Positions 1-7,623 of a stretch of DNA of 64,000 nt are shown one piece after another. The notes under the pieces were generated by a model. That model searched no databases. It was given only the letters and a program-made list of their open reading frames with translations, and was not told the origin of the DNA. This stretch comes from Streptomyces sp. BK340 (GTDB taxonomy: Bacteria; Actinomycetota; Actinomycetes; Streptomycetales; Streptomycetaceae), in NCBI RefSeq assembly GCF_007827595.1, contig NZ_VISR01000030.1, positions 1 through 64,000 of the forward strand, read 5' to 3'. The translations under genes were made by a program, and so were the position numbers. Position 1 is the first letter of the stretch. The number at the start of each line of letters is the position of its first letter.

Positions 1-89
1 GTACTGGACGTACTTGGGCTTTCGCCCGGTGCGGCGAGAGTGCGTGCCAGGCGTCGTGGGGCAGACGGGAATTTGACGACAGGGCCTAG
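1..89 (-). mobile_element. MITE-like palindromic element, one half (cut by window start)
   Basis: These 89 bases are the exact reverse complement of 54005-54093, the left half of the complete 179-bp element at 54005-54183. The copy therefore lies in the opposite orientation and its other half is upstream of the window. The outer end reads GACGGGAATTTGACGACAGG followed by GCCTAG. The final CTAG (86-89) matches the CTAG bordering the full copy and contains the TAG stop of ogt. No transposase is visible. A non-autonomous IS5-type element is an inference from the terminal repeats and the CTAG target. Confidence 0.75.
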
Positions 90-577
90 GCGGGCAGCGC
101 TCCCTCCAGCGTGAGCAGCCGCACCTTGCGCTCGAGTCCGCCCGCGTACCCCGTCAGCGAGCCGTCCGCGCCGATCACCCGGTGGCAAGGGCGCACGATG
201 AGCAGGGGGTTGGCGCCGATGGCTCCGCCGACGGCACGGAGAGCGGCGCGTGGGGCGCCGACGCGGGCGGCGATCTCGCCGTAGGTGGTGGTGCCGCCGT
301 ACGGCACGGAGTCGAGCGCGGCCCAGACCCGCTCGCGGAACTCGGTGCCGTCGGTGTGCAACGGCAGGTGGAACTCCTTGAGTTCGCCCGCGAAGTAGGC
401 GGTGAGCTGTTCCTCGGCCGCACGGAAGGGGCCGGGGTCGTGTCGCCAGCCGTCCAGGACGGTGCGTCCGCCCTTCTGGCCCGGCATGGACAGTGAGGTG
501 AGCGCGCCGTCCGGGTCGGCGGTGAGCAGGAGCCGGCCGAGCGGCGTTTCGACGTCGGTCCAGTAGGTCGCTTCCAT
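86..577 (-). CDS. ogt: Methylated-DNA--protein-cysteine S-methyltransferase (Ogt-type)
   Basis: A 163-residue suicide repair protein that transfers the methyl group of O6-methylguanine or O4-methylthymine in DNA to its own cysteine. The acceptor is Cys131 in the PCHRV motif near the C-terminus. The conserved VPYGGTTTYGEIA segment (about 91-104) and the GGAIGANPLLIVRPCHRV block give a typical Ogt without an Ada N-terminal domain. The ATG at 577 overlaps the TGA of the upstream Ada/AlkA-like gene by one base (TGATG), so translation is probably coupled and the two form an alkylation-damage operon. The stop TAG lies within the CTAG border of the mobile element at 1-89. The family assignment is secure. 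Confidence 0.96.
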   Translation of the reverse strand: MEATYWTDVETPLGRLLLTADPDGALTSLSMPGQKGGRTVLDGWRHDPGPFRAAEEQLTAYFAGELKEFHLPLHTDGTEFRERVWAALDSVPYGGTTTYGEIAARVGAPRAALRAVGGAIGANPLLIVRPCHRVIGADGSLTGYAGGLERKVRLLTLEGALPA

Positions 578-1971
578 CAGTCTCTCAACTCTCCTGTGAT
601 GCACAGATGTTGGGCGGCGTAGGAACGCCACGGCCGCCAGCTGTCGGGTACGTCCACTCCGGGTGGAGCCACGTCGGGGTCGCCGAGGGCGCGCGCACGC
701 AGGGTGGCGACGATGGACCGGGCCAGGCCGGGCAGGGCGAGCAGCGCCTCCTGGGCGGCGTCGCGGTCGGCGCCGGGGTCCAGGCGCAGGGTGCCGTCGG
801 CGAGGGCGGCGGTCAGCGCGCCCAGCGGTCCGCCCAGGCCGGCCCCGGCGAGGGCGGCGGCCTCCGGGAAGAGGTGGGTGAGGCTGCCGCAGGGGGCGTC
901 GAGTGCCTTGCCGTACCGGCGGACCAGGTCCGCCGCCCCGGCCACGCCCACCAGCGCCCGCACGGCGGGCTCCAGCGGGTCGACGGCGCCGGGTGAGCGC
1001 AGTCCGGGCCGGGCGGCGACCAGCGGGGCGAGCCTCGGGTCGGCGCCGAGCCGTTCGTCCACCGCGTACGGGTCGGCGTCGAGGTCGAACAGCCGCCGCA
1101 GCCGCTGCACGGCCGTGGTCAGGTCCCGCGGATCGGTGAGGTGCAGGCGCGCCTCGAGCCAGCCGCCCGGGTGCGTGCCACCGCCCGTCTTCGGCCCCTG
1201 GGTGCGCTCCTCGACGGCGACGAGCGCGGTGCCGTACGGCAGCCGCAGCGTACGCCGGTAGGTGCGGTCGCCCGGGGCTCCGCTCATCTCCTCGACGCCG
1301 GGTACGGCTTCCCGGGCCAGCTGATCGAAGACGGCGGTGGCCTGGTAGGGGCCGCGGTGGGCGAGGCGGAGCGGGATGCCCGCGCCCGGGGTGGCCCGGC
1401 GGGCGCCCCGGCCCCGGGGCGCGGCGGCCCGCACCTCGGTCGGCGTGGAGTCGTACACCTCGCGGACGGTGTCGTTGAACTGCCGCACGCTGGCGAACCC
1501 GGACGCGAACGCGATCTCGGTGATCGGCAGCTCGGTGGTCTGCAGCAGCACCCGGGCGGTGTGCGCCCGCTGGGCGCGGGCGAGCGCCACGGGTCCGGCG
1601 CCGAGTTCGGCGGTGAGCTGCCGCTGCACCTGGCGGGCGCTGTAGCCGAGCCGGGAGGCGAGGCCCGCGACGCCCTCTCGGTCCACGACCCCGTCGGCGA
1701 TCAGGCGCACGGCCCGGCCGACGGCGTCCGCACGGACGTTCCATTCGGCGGACCCGGGCACGGCGTCCGGCCGGCACCGCCGGCAGGCCCGGAAGCCGGA
1801 GCCCTGCGCTGCGGCGGCCGTCGGGAAGAACCGCACGTTGCGCCGCTTCGGGGTGATCGCCGGGCAGCTGGGCCGGCAGTAGATCCCGGTCGTCTCGACG
1901 GCGAAGAAGAACGCTCCGTCGAACCGCCCGTCCCGGCTGCGTACCGCCTCGTACCTGGTGTCCTCGTCCAT
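577..1971 (-). CDS. alkA: Ada-type zinc domain / AraC HTH / degenerate AlkA-like glycosylase fusion
   Basis: A 464-residue protein in the AdaA-AlkA architecture. Residues 1-80 are the Ada methylphosphotriester-accepting zinc domain with the four cysteines at about 32, 36, 63 and 66. An AraC-type helix-turn-helix follows (about 85-180; LASRLGYSARQVQRQL and ITEIAFASGFASVRQFN). The C-terminal third resembles AlkA 3-methyladenine glycosylase. Against my memory of related proteins, the AlkA part is shortened in two places. The segment that normally reads LGQQVSVAAART is reduced to LVGVAGAAD. The helix-hairpin-helix GIGPWTA and the following catalytic-Asp region are replaced by LPGLARSIVA and a short APPGVDVPDS bridge. 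The protein may thus be a methyl-sensing regulator more than an active glycosylase. The ATG at 1971 is chosen because the Ada domain begins there. It lies just upstream of ogt and is coupled to it. Confidence 0.88.
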   Translation of the reverse strand: MDEDTRYEAVRSRDGRFDGAFFFAVETTGIYCRPSCPAITPKRRNVRFFPTAAAAQGSGFRACRRCRPDAVPGSAEWNVRADAVGRAVRLIADGVVDREGVAGLASRLGYSARQVQRQLTAELGAGPVALARAQRAHTARVLLQTTELPITEIAFASGFASVRQFNDTVREVYDSTPTEVRAAAPRGRGARRATPGAGIPLRLAHRGPYQATAVFDQLAREAVPGVEEMSGAPGDRTYRRTLRLPYGTALVAVEERTQGPKTGGGTHPGGWLEARLHLTDPRDLTTAVQRLRRLFDLDADPYAVDERLGADPRLAPLVAARPGLRSPGAVDPLEPAVRALVGVAGAADLVRRYGKALDAPCGSLTHLFPEAAALAGAGLGGPLGALTAALADGTLRLDPGADRDAAQEALLALPGLARSIVATLRARALGDPDVAPPGVDVPDSWRPWRSYAAQHLCITGELRD

Positions 1972-2343
1972 CACGTGTTCCAGTGTGGGGTGTGGCGGCG
2001 GGTCGGGCTGGCGGAAATCGGACGCGCAGCTGGACGGTGGCCGCCGGACTGATGGGCGGGGGCGTCCCACGCCGGAACCCTTGCGGGCCGCATCGGCCCG
2101 GGGCTGCAGCGGCGCGCCGGGGTGGGCTGGGCGCATCGCGTCGAGCGCGCCCGGGGCGTTCGCGAAGGTCTCGGCAACGGCGAGCCTGCGTTCCCGCGCC
2201 TCGGCCGGGCTTCCCTGCGGGGCCCGCGGCACCTGCTTGCTGCGTCGCCGGCAAGAGACGGACGCGCCGCCCGCGCCGGAGCACTGCGGCTCCCGGCGGG
2301 TGCCGAAGCCACCCGCCGGGAACGCGCGCTCACTCCGGGGCCC
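1972..2343. other. Intergenic region, no gene seen
   Basis: These 372 bases lie between rsgA and the Ada/AlkA-like gene, both on the minus strand. Open frames run through it only because GC is high. None has a ribosome binding site or a recognisable product. It should hold the promoter of the Ada/AlkA-ogt operon, but I could not pick out a convincing -35/-10 pair or an Ada box. Confidence 0.5.
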
Positions 2344-3438
2344 CTACTTCCACCGGCCCCGCTTGGCCTCCATCGCGGCCCTGCCCTCCGCCCCCTTCCG
2401 CTTCCAGTCCTTGCGAATCTCGGAGCGGAGCCGGGCGTCCGTCTTGGCGACGATCCACTGGTTCTCCCGCATCAGCTTGCGGTAGCTGTCCAGGCGGCGG
2501 ACCGGGAGGTCACCGCTGTCCACCGCGGCGCGGACCGCGCAGCCGGGCTCGCTCTCGTGGACGCAGTCGTGGAAGCGGCACTGCCCGGCCAGTTCCTCGA
2601 TCTCGGAGAACACCTGCCCGACCCCGCTCTCGGCGTCGAACAGGCCGACGCCCCGCAGCCCGGGGGTGTCGATGAGCACTCCCCCGGAGGGCAGCGGCAG
2701 CAGGTTGCGGGTGGTCGTGGTGTGCCGGCCCTTTCCGTCCACGTCACGGGCGGCCCGTACGTCCATGACGTCGTCGCCGACGAGGGCGTTGGCGAGGGTG
2801 GACTTGCCCGCGCCGGACTGCCCGAGCAGCACGGACGTGCCCGAGCCGACGAGGGAGACGAGCACGTCCAGGCCGTCGCCGTGCAGGGCGCTGACGGTGA
2901 GCACGGGCACGCCGGGCGCGGTCGTCTCGACGTCCTGGACGAGGTGGGCCAGCACCACCGGGTCCGGCACGAGGTCGGCCTTGGTGAGCACGACCACGGG
3001 CTGTGCGCCGGACTCCCAGGCCAGCGCCAGGAACCGTTCGACCCGCCCGAGGTCGAGTTCGACGGCGAGGGACACGGCGACGACTGCGTGGTCGACGTTG
3101 GCCGCGAGGATCTGCCCCTCGGACCGCTTGGACGAGGTGGAACGCACGAAGGCGGTGCGGCGCGGCAGATACGTGCGCACATAGCGGGGGTTGCCGCCGG
3201 GTTCGACGGCGACCCAGTCGCCGGTGCACACGACCCGCAGGGGGTCGTGCGGGGTGACGAAGGCGGTGTCGGCACGCAGCACACCGCCCGCGGTGACCAC
3301 GTCGCACTGACCGCGGTCGACCCGGACCACCCGTCCGGGCAGCAGCCCCTCGGACTCGTACGGGGTGAACGCGTCGGCCCAGGCGTCGTCCCAGCCGTAG
3401 GGAGCCAGCGCGGTGAAAACAGCAGAGCTGGAAGTCAA
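2344..3438 (-). CDS. rsgA: Ribosome small subunit-dependent GTPase A
   Basis: A 364-residue circularly permuted GTPase acting in late 30S subunit maturation. It has an OB-fold N-terminus (about 30-110). The G domain is in the permuted order TKAD (G4), GQSGAGKST (G1 P-loop) and DTPG (G3). The C-terminal zinc knuckle has Cys and His in CRFHDCVHESEPGC, followed by a basic tail. Length and motif order match the family. The start is a TTG at 3438 with AAGGG about eight bases upstream. A 23-codon ORF with a much stronger ribosome binding site ends 51 bases before the start and may influence expression. The function is secure; the TTG start is likely. Confidence 0.95.
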   Translation of the reverse strand: MTSSSAVFTALAPYGWDDAWADAFTPYESEGLLPGRVVRVDRGQCDVVTAGGVLRADTAFVTPHDPLRVVCTGDWVAVEPGGNPRYVRTYLPRRTAFVRSTSSKRSEGQILAANVDHAVVAVSLAVELDLGRVERFLALAWESGAQPVVVLTKADLVPDPVVLAHLVQDVETTAPGVPVLTVSALHGDGLDVLVSLVGSGTSVLLGQSGAGKSTLANALVGDDVMDVRAARDVDGKGRHTTTTRNLLPLPSGGVLIDTPGLRGVGLFDAESGVGQVFSEIEELAGQCRFHDCVHESEPGCAVRAAVDSGDLPVRRLDSYRKLMRENQWIVAKTDARLRSEIRKDWKRKGAEGRAAMEAKRGRWK

Positions 3439-3489
3439 GGGAGACCCTTCACAAGGGTGGCCCCGGCGGGCGCGTTCAGCGCAGGTAGG

Positions 3490-3561
3490 TCAGCCGGTGA
3501 CCACGGAGGTGGACTTGAGGAGTTCCTGGATGAGGGCAGCGCCCAGCGCAGTGACAGCCAT
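3490..3561 (-). CDS. Predicted 23-residue peptide upstream of rsgA
   Basis: An ATG ORF of 23 codons plus TGA, preceded by a near-perfect AGGAGGTG ribosome binding site six bases from the ATG. The predicted peptide starts MAVTALGAALIQELLK and ends STSVVTG. It could form a short amphipathic helix, with no cysteine and no signal peptide. It is too short for ordinary gene finders. It is in the same direction as rsgA and ends 51 bases before it, so it may be a leader peptide, a small functional peptide or chance. The strong ribosome binding site in an otherwise non-coding stretch is the main support. I do not recognise a family. Confidence 0.5.
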   Translation of the reverse strand: MAVTALGAALIQELLKSTSVVTG

Positions 3562-3696
3562 CGGTCGACACCTCCTCGTTCAGCTCGTGCGTGCACACGC
3601 CACCTCGGCGCGTGTGATCACTGTAGCCCGCCTCCGGCGGCTCACGTCAACGCATTTGTTTTCCGGCTCCGGCCGCGAACGCGCCGGCTCCCGACC

Positions 3697-5202
3697 TCAG
3701 TTCGTCGCGCAGGCCGCCCCGTTGAGCGTGAAGTCGTACGGCACCCGGTTCTCCCTCTGCCAGGACCCCAGGAACCCGAACGTCAGGGTCCCGTGCGCGG
3801 AGACGGACTTGTTGTAGTCGGCGGCGGAGGCGGTGACGCGGGAGCCGTCCTGGTGGACCGTCGCGTCCCACATCTGGCCGACCTGCTGGCCGTCACGGAA
3901 GCGCCAGGCGACCTGCCAGCCGACGAGGGCCTTGTCGGTGGTGACGGTGACGGTGGCCTGGAAGCCGTCGGACCACTGGCTGTCCAGGTGGTAGTCGGCC
4001 CGGCAGCCGGCCGCGGGCGGGGTCGTACGGGCCGGGCCGGCGCTGGTGGTGGCGGCCGAGGTGCCCTGGGGCTCGGGGTCGGGGTTCTTGCGGTCGGACC
4101 TGCTCCTGGAGGCGGTCGGGGAAGGGGTGCGGGACGGCGTGCGGGAGGCGGTCGGGCCGGCGGCCGTGGTCGTGGTCGTGGTCGTGTCGGGGACGGCAGG
4201 GTCGGCGACCGGCTGCCGGTCGTCGCGGGCGGTGGCCGCCCGGTCGTCGCCCGAGTCGCCCGAGCCGTCGAACGGCATCATCGACACGCCGAGGGCCAGT
4301 ACCGACAGCAGGACGGCGGCGGCGAGCAGGCCGTTGCGCAGGACGCGGTTGCGCCCCTCCTTCTCCTCGGAGTCGCCGCCGTCGGCCTCGGCCGCGCCCG
4401 GCCGGCCCACCCCGAGCCGGACCTCGGCGGCGCGGCGCCTGCGCTCCAGATAGGCGAGGCCGCCCCAGCCGATGACCCCGCCGGCCAGCGCGGCGGGCAG
4501 CCCGCCCCCGTGCAGCCGCAGACAGGCGGCGGCCTCGGCGCACTGGACGCAGGTGGCGAGGTGCCGGGAGAGGTCGCCCGGCGTGTCGGCGGCCGGCGAG
4601 CGGGTGACCGCGTCCAGCAGGCGGGCGTAGCTGCGGCACTGCGCGTCCATCGGGGTGTCGACATGCGCGCGGTGGCAGCGGTCCCGGAACAGGCCGCGGA
4701 CCTGGTCGAGCTCCTCGGCGACGGTGGCCGCGTCGAGACCGAGCCGGCGGGCCACCGTCGGCAGGGGCAGCGCCTCCACCTCGGCGAGCCACAGCAGCGA
4801 GGCGTCCGCCTCCTGCATGTCCCTGAGGCCGCGCAGTGCGACCGGGCGCTGCAGCGGCGGACCGGTGTAGCGGGCCGCCTGGCCGGAGTTGAGCCACAGC
4901 CTCAGGTCGGGGTCCAGCTTGTGCCCCTCGCCGTCGGCCTCCCAGCTCGCGGCCGTGCTGCGCACCGCGGTCAGCAGCTCCGGGATCGTCGGCAGCCGGC
5001 CGGCGCGCCGGCCGGGGCCGCGCGCGGGCACGATGCCGGCGGCACGCACCTCGCGCATGCCGAGGGTGAACGCCTCGGTCGCCAGCTGATGTGCCGTCAG
5101 GGAGCCGGAGGTGCACAGGTCGGCGTACGAGAGCACCGCGTCCCAGCACTCCGAGAACAGCGCGGCCTCGGTGGCGTCCTGGGGGGTCGGCAGGTCGGGC
5201 AT
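3697..5202 (-). CDS. Sigma-like / zinc-finger / transmembrane protein with extracellular CBM2
   Basis: A 501-residue chimera. The N-terminal 180 or so residues look like a degenerate sigma-70 factor; a region-4-like helix pair is visible at LPLPTVARRLGLDAATVAEE. A zf-HC2 anti-sigma motif follows (HLATCVQCAEAAAC, about 215-230). After an Arg-rich stretch comes one clear membrane helix (LLAAAVLLSVLALGV, about 290). A Thr/Ser/Pro-rich linker with a run of seven Thr leads to a complete cellulose-binding module family 2 (about 400-501) with paired Cys, conserved Trp residues, GWQVAWRF and FTLNGAAC. The positive-inside rule puts the sigma-like part in the cytoplasm and the CBM outside. By analogy with clostridial RsgI carbohydrate sensors it may sense cellulose or chitin; that is inference. 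The ATG at 5202 has AGGAG seven bases upstream. Confidence 0.85.
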   Translation of the reverse strand: MPDLPTPQDATEAALFSECWDAVLSYADLCTSGSLTAHQLATEAFTLGMREVRAAGIVPARGPGRRAGRLPTIPELLTAVRSTAASWEADGEGHKLDPDLRLWLNSGQAARYTGPPLQRPVALRGLRDMQEADASLLWLAEVEALPLPTVARRLGLDAATVAEELDQVRGLFRDRCHRAHVDTPMDAQCRSYARLLDAVTRSPAADTPGDLSRHLATCVQCAEAAACLRLHGGGLPAALAGGVIGWGGLAYLERRRRAAEVRLGVGRPGAAEADGGDSEEKEGRNRVLRNGLLAAAVLLSVLALGVSMMPFDGSGDSGDDRAATARDDRQPVADPAVPDTTTTTTTAAGPTASRTPSRTPSPTASRSRSDRKNPDPEPQGTSAATTSAGPARTTPPAAGCRADYHLDSQWSDGFQATVTVTTDKALVGWQVAWRFRDGQQVGQMWDATVHQDGSRVTASAADYNKSVSAHGTLTFGFLGSWQRENRVPYDFTLNGAACATN

Positions 5203-5438
5203 GAGACTCCTGCATCCACGCGCGAGGTCAACTCACCATAGAGGAAATGGAGTTGGGGGGAACCTCGCGGCGGCAGGAGCCTTTCACGTCTTCGCCACAA
5301 CTGACAAGCGCCGTATTCAAATTCGGGTGACCAGGAGGTCGCGTGACGTAACCGCATCCGCGCAGGGCCGCAGCTCCGGTCTCTGATACGGATGCGGGCG
5401 CCGTTCGACTCACCGTCCCGCCGGTTCTTCGGTGCGGA

Positions 5439-6758
5439 TCACACCTCGGCGCGCTCGGCGGCGGGCAGGCTGTCCATGAAGGAGCTGACGGAGAACACCG
5501 CGCGGCCGGGTCCGGGCGGACCGTAGCCGGGGGGCGAGGAGAGGCCGAATTCGTCCATGGTGGCCCGGTAGGCCTCCAGGAGCCGGATGTGGTACTCCAG
5601 CGGCGCGCCCTGCGGATTGGCCTTGCCGAGCGGGGTGGTGGGCTCCGGGCACCAGGTGGTGAAGCGGGGCGTGATGCCCTGCGACATGAAGAAGCGCAGG
5701 CCCTCGGTGGTGGATGCGATGGCCTCGTCGACGGTGGTGAAGCCGAACGGCTCGGCCATCTCCACCCCCGCCACGAAGTTGGGGATCACGTTGCGCGCGC
5801 CGAAGATCTCCGCCGAGTCCAGGATCCGCTTGTGCCATTCGTCCCGGCCGACGTACCGCTCCTTGCCGGGGCAGTACAGCTCGAACAGCCGGCGGTCCCA
5901 CACCTCGAAGTTGGGGTGGTAGATCTGCACGCCGTAGTCCTTGAACCGCTGCACGTCGTCACGGGGCAGCGCCTGCGCGACGACCTTGCCGATCCAGCGG
6001 CCCGGGAAGCGCTCCTCGATGGCCTTGGCGTAGTGACCGTAGAAGTCGGCCTCGTCCCGGCCGGCGACCGTCTTGGTGATCGCGCCGCCGGTGAGGGTGT
6101 AGGCGGTGGACGCCTTCTGGGTGTCGTACCGGTCGATGATCTCGAGGGCTTCGAGCACCTCCTCGACGTCCTTGACCCCGGTGTACGGCCGCCCGGCCGC
6201 CTTGTGCTGGCGCCAGTTGTGGTTGATGTCGCAGTACTGGCACTCCTCCTTGGCGCCGAAGTACTGGCAGACCCGGAAGACGGTGAGGTAGATCAGGTAG
6301 CCCCACTGGATGGTCGGGGCGACCTCCATGACGGACTTCCCGTTGGACAGGGTGTGCCGGTAGTACTCGGGCATCGGGGGCACGCCGACGTCGGCGATCC
6401 GCTTCCCGTCCAGGTACAGCCCGAGCAGCCCCTCGTCGTCGGCGGCGACCCGGTACGGCGAGGCCGGGTTCACCCGCACGGAGACCACCGTGCGGCGCAG
6501 GTCGTACGGGCCGCCGGTGAGGATGATCTCCTCCGGGGGCCGGCGCAGCGCGGCCTCGCCCAGCTCGGGCAGGGTGCCGTGGTCGAAGGAGAAGATGAAG
6601 TACGACTTCGGCTTGACCTCGCCGCTCTCGTTGTCACTGAGGGCGGATGGGTCGAAGGCGACGCCACCCCGAAGCAGGTCCTCCTTGAAGACGGCTTCCC
6701 GCGGTACGTGCGGGAACCTCTCCATCAGATCCTCGACCAGCGCGGTGCGACTGCCCAT
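5439..6758 (-). CDS. Radical SAM protein of unassigned function
   Basis: A 439-residue protein with a radical S-adenosylmethionine core. The probable cluster ligands are in VCQYFGAKEECQYCDI (about 163-178), spaced CX8CX2C rather than the usual CX3CX2C. Downstream segments fit a TIM-barrel core, for example TLTGGAIT after the cluster loop and IYHPNFEVWD. An N-terminal domain of about 150 residues precedes the core. The ATG at 6758 has GGGAGGAG seven bases upstream. It is followed on the same strand by the CBM2 chimera 236 bases away, so co-transcription is uncertain. The reaction and substrate cannot be inferred from sequence. Radical SAM membership is likely because of the Cys triad and the TIM-barrel-like spacing. 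Confidence 0.8.
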   Translation of the reverse strand: MGSRTALVEDLMERFPHVPREAVFKEDLLRGGVAFDPSALSDNESGEVKPKSYFIFSFDHGTLPELGEAALRRPPEEIILTGGPYDLRRTVVSVRVNPASPYRVAADDEGLLGLYLDGKRIADVGVPPMPEYYRHTLSNGKSVMEVAPTIQWGYLIYLTVFRVCQYFGAKEECQYCDINHNWRQHKAAGRPYTGVKDVEEVLEALEIIDRYDTQKASTAYTLTGGAITKTVAGRDEADFYGHYAKAIEERFPGRWIGKVVAQALPRDDVQRFKDYGVQIYHPNFEVWDRRLFELYCPGKERYVGRDEWHKRILDSAEIFGARNVIPNFVAGVEMAEPFGFTTVDEAIASTTEGLRFFMSQGITPRFTTWCPEPTTPLGKANPQGAPLEYHIRLLEAYRATMDEFGLSSPPGYGPPGPGRAVFSVSSFMDSLPAAERAEV

Positions 6759-6815
6759 CCCGCATCTCCTCCCGGCTCAGGCGTTCGCCTCTCACCGTAT
6801 GCCCCCGTCTCCCGG

Positions 6816-7490
6816 TCAGGCGTGCCGGGTCCCCGCACGGCGCGCGATGTGTCCCGGTACGGCGGTGCCGGACGGCAGCGCCGGGTCGGCCACGGGCTCG
6901 CCCCAGACGGAGGTGAGCGGCAGGACCCCGGCCCACAGGCCGAGTTCCGCGTCGGGCCCGTCGCCGTCGTCGGGAGCGCCACTGCGTATCTTGACGGAGG
7001 CCTCTTCGAGGGAGAGCGCGAGGAGGGTGGTGGCGGCGAGTTCCTTCCGGTTGGGCCGCCGGGCGTACGACCACTGTCCGGGCGTCGCGTGCTCGGTGAG
7101 CCGGCGCAGTCCCTCCAGCTTCTCCTCGGGGTCGGTGACCTTGCGGGCGATGCCGTGGATCATGGCGCTGCGGTAGTTCACCCCGTGCTCGAAGACGGAG
7201 CGGGCGAGCACGAGCCCGTCGATGTGCGTGACGGTCACACAGACCGGGAGATCACCGGCCAGACTGCGGCTGGCCACGGACCCGTGGAGGTACAGCTCCC
7301 GTTCGTCCCGCCCGTACACGGTCGGGACGACCAGTGGCCGCCCCTCGACCACCACCCCCAGATGGCAGACGAAACCGGCGTCCAGGATCGCCTCCAGCTC
7401 GGCCCGCTCCAGGCTGCCCTGGTCGCGGAGGCGGCGGTGGCGGGTGAGGTCGGTTTCGGGGAGCCGGGGCGGCAGCGGTTTCGGGGCCAT
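6816..7490 (-). CDS. Pyridoxamine 5'-phosphate oxidase-fold flavin-binding protein
   Basis: About 224 residues with the split-barrel flavin fold. The motifs HLGVVVEGRPLVVPTVYG, LYLHGSVASRSL and VCVTVTHIDGLVLARS are those of the PPOX-like proteins that bind FMN, F420 or haem. Members reduce or oxidise small molecules, and the substrate is not predictable here. The ATG at 7490 is preferred; a GTG at 7499 in the same frame adds three residues. Neither has a good ribosome binding site, so a leaderless mRNA is possible. A 6-6-6 inverted repeat lies 24-41 bases upstream of the ATG. It is a separate unit from the radical SAM gene, 57 bases downstream. Confidence 0.85.
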   Translation of the reverse strand: MAPKPLPPRLPETDLTRHRRLRDQGSLERAELEAILDAGFVCHLGVVVEGRPLVVPTVYGRDERELYLHGSVASRSLAGDLPVCVTVTHIDGLVLARSVFEHGVNYRSAMIHGIARKVTDPEEKLEGLRRLTEHATPGQWSYARRPNRKELAATTLLALSLEEASVKIRSGAPDDGDGPDAELGLWAGVLPLTSVWGEPVADPALPSGTAVPGHIARRAGTRHA

Positions 7491-7513
7491 ACCGCGCACG
7501 TTACCGATATCGC

Positions 7514-7531
7514 ATATCTGAGGCTAGATAT
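7514..7531. promoter_or_regulatory. Inverted repeat upstream of the PPOX gene
   Basis: ATATCT and AGATAT flank a 6-base spacer, in an unusually AT-rich patch 24-41 bases upstream of the PPOX start. It could be an operator or a promoter -10 region. No regulator gene is adjacent, so the assignment is tentative. Confidence 0.4.
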
Positions 7532-7623
7532 ATTTCGATTCCATCATCAAATGAGAAACAAGCGACGAAATCCGCAGCAGTGATGGCCACAGCCAATCGG
7601 CCCTGCGGATCGAGGGCGGCCCC

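Noticed and set aside
2122..5241. A 1039-codon open frame on the plus strand
   Set aside because: It runs antisense through rsgA and the CBM2 chimera, both with clear domains. The product is repetitive Arg/Gly/Ala-rich sequence, and the long frame is an effect of GC bias.
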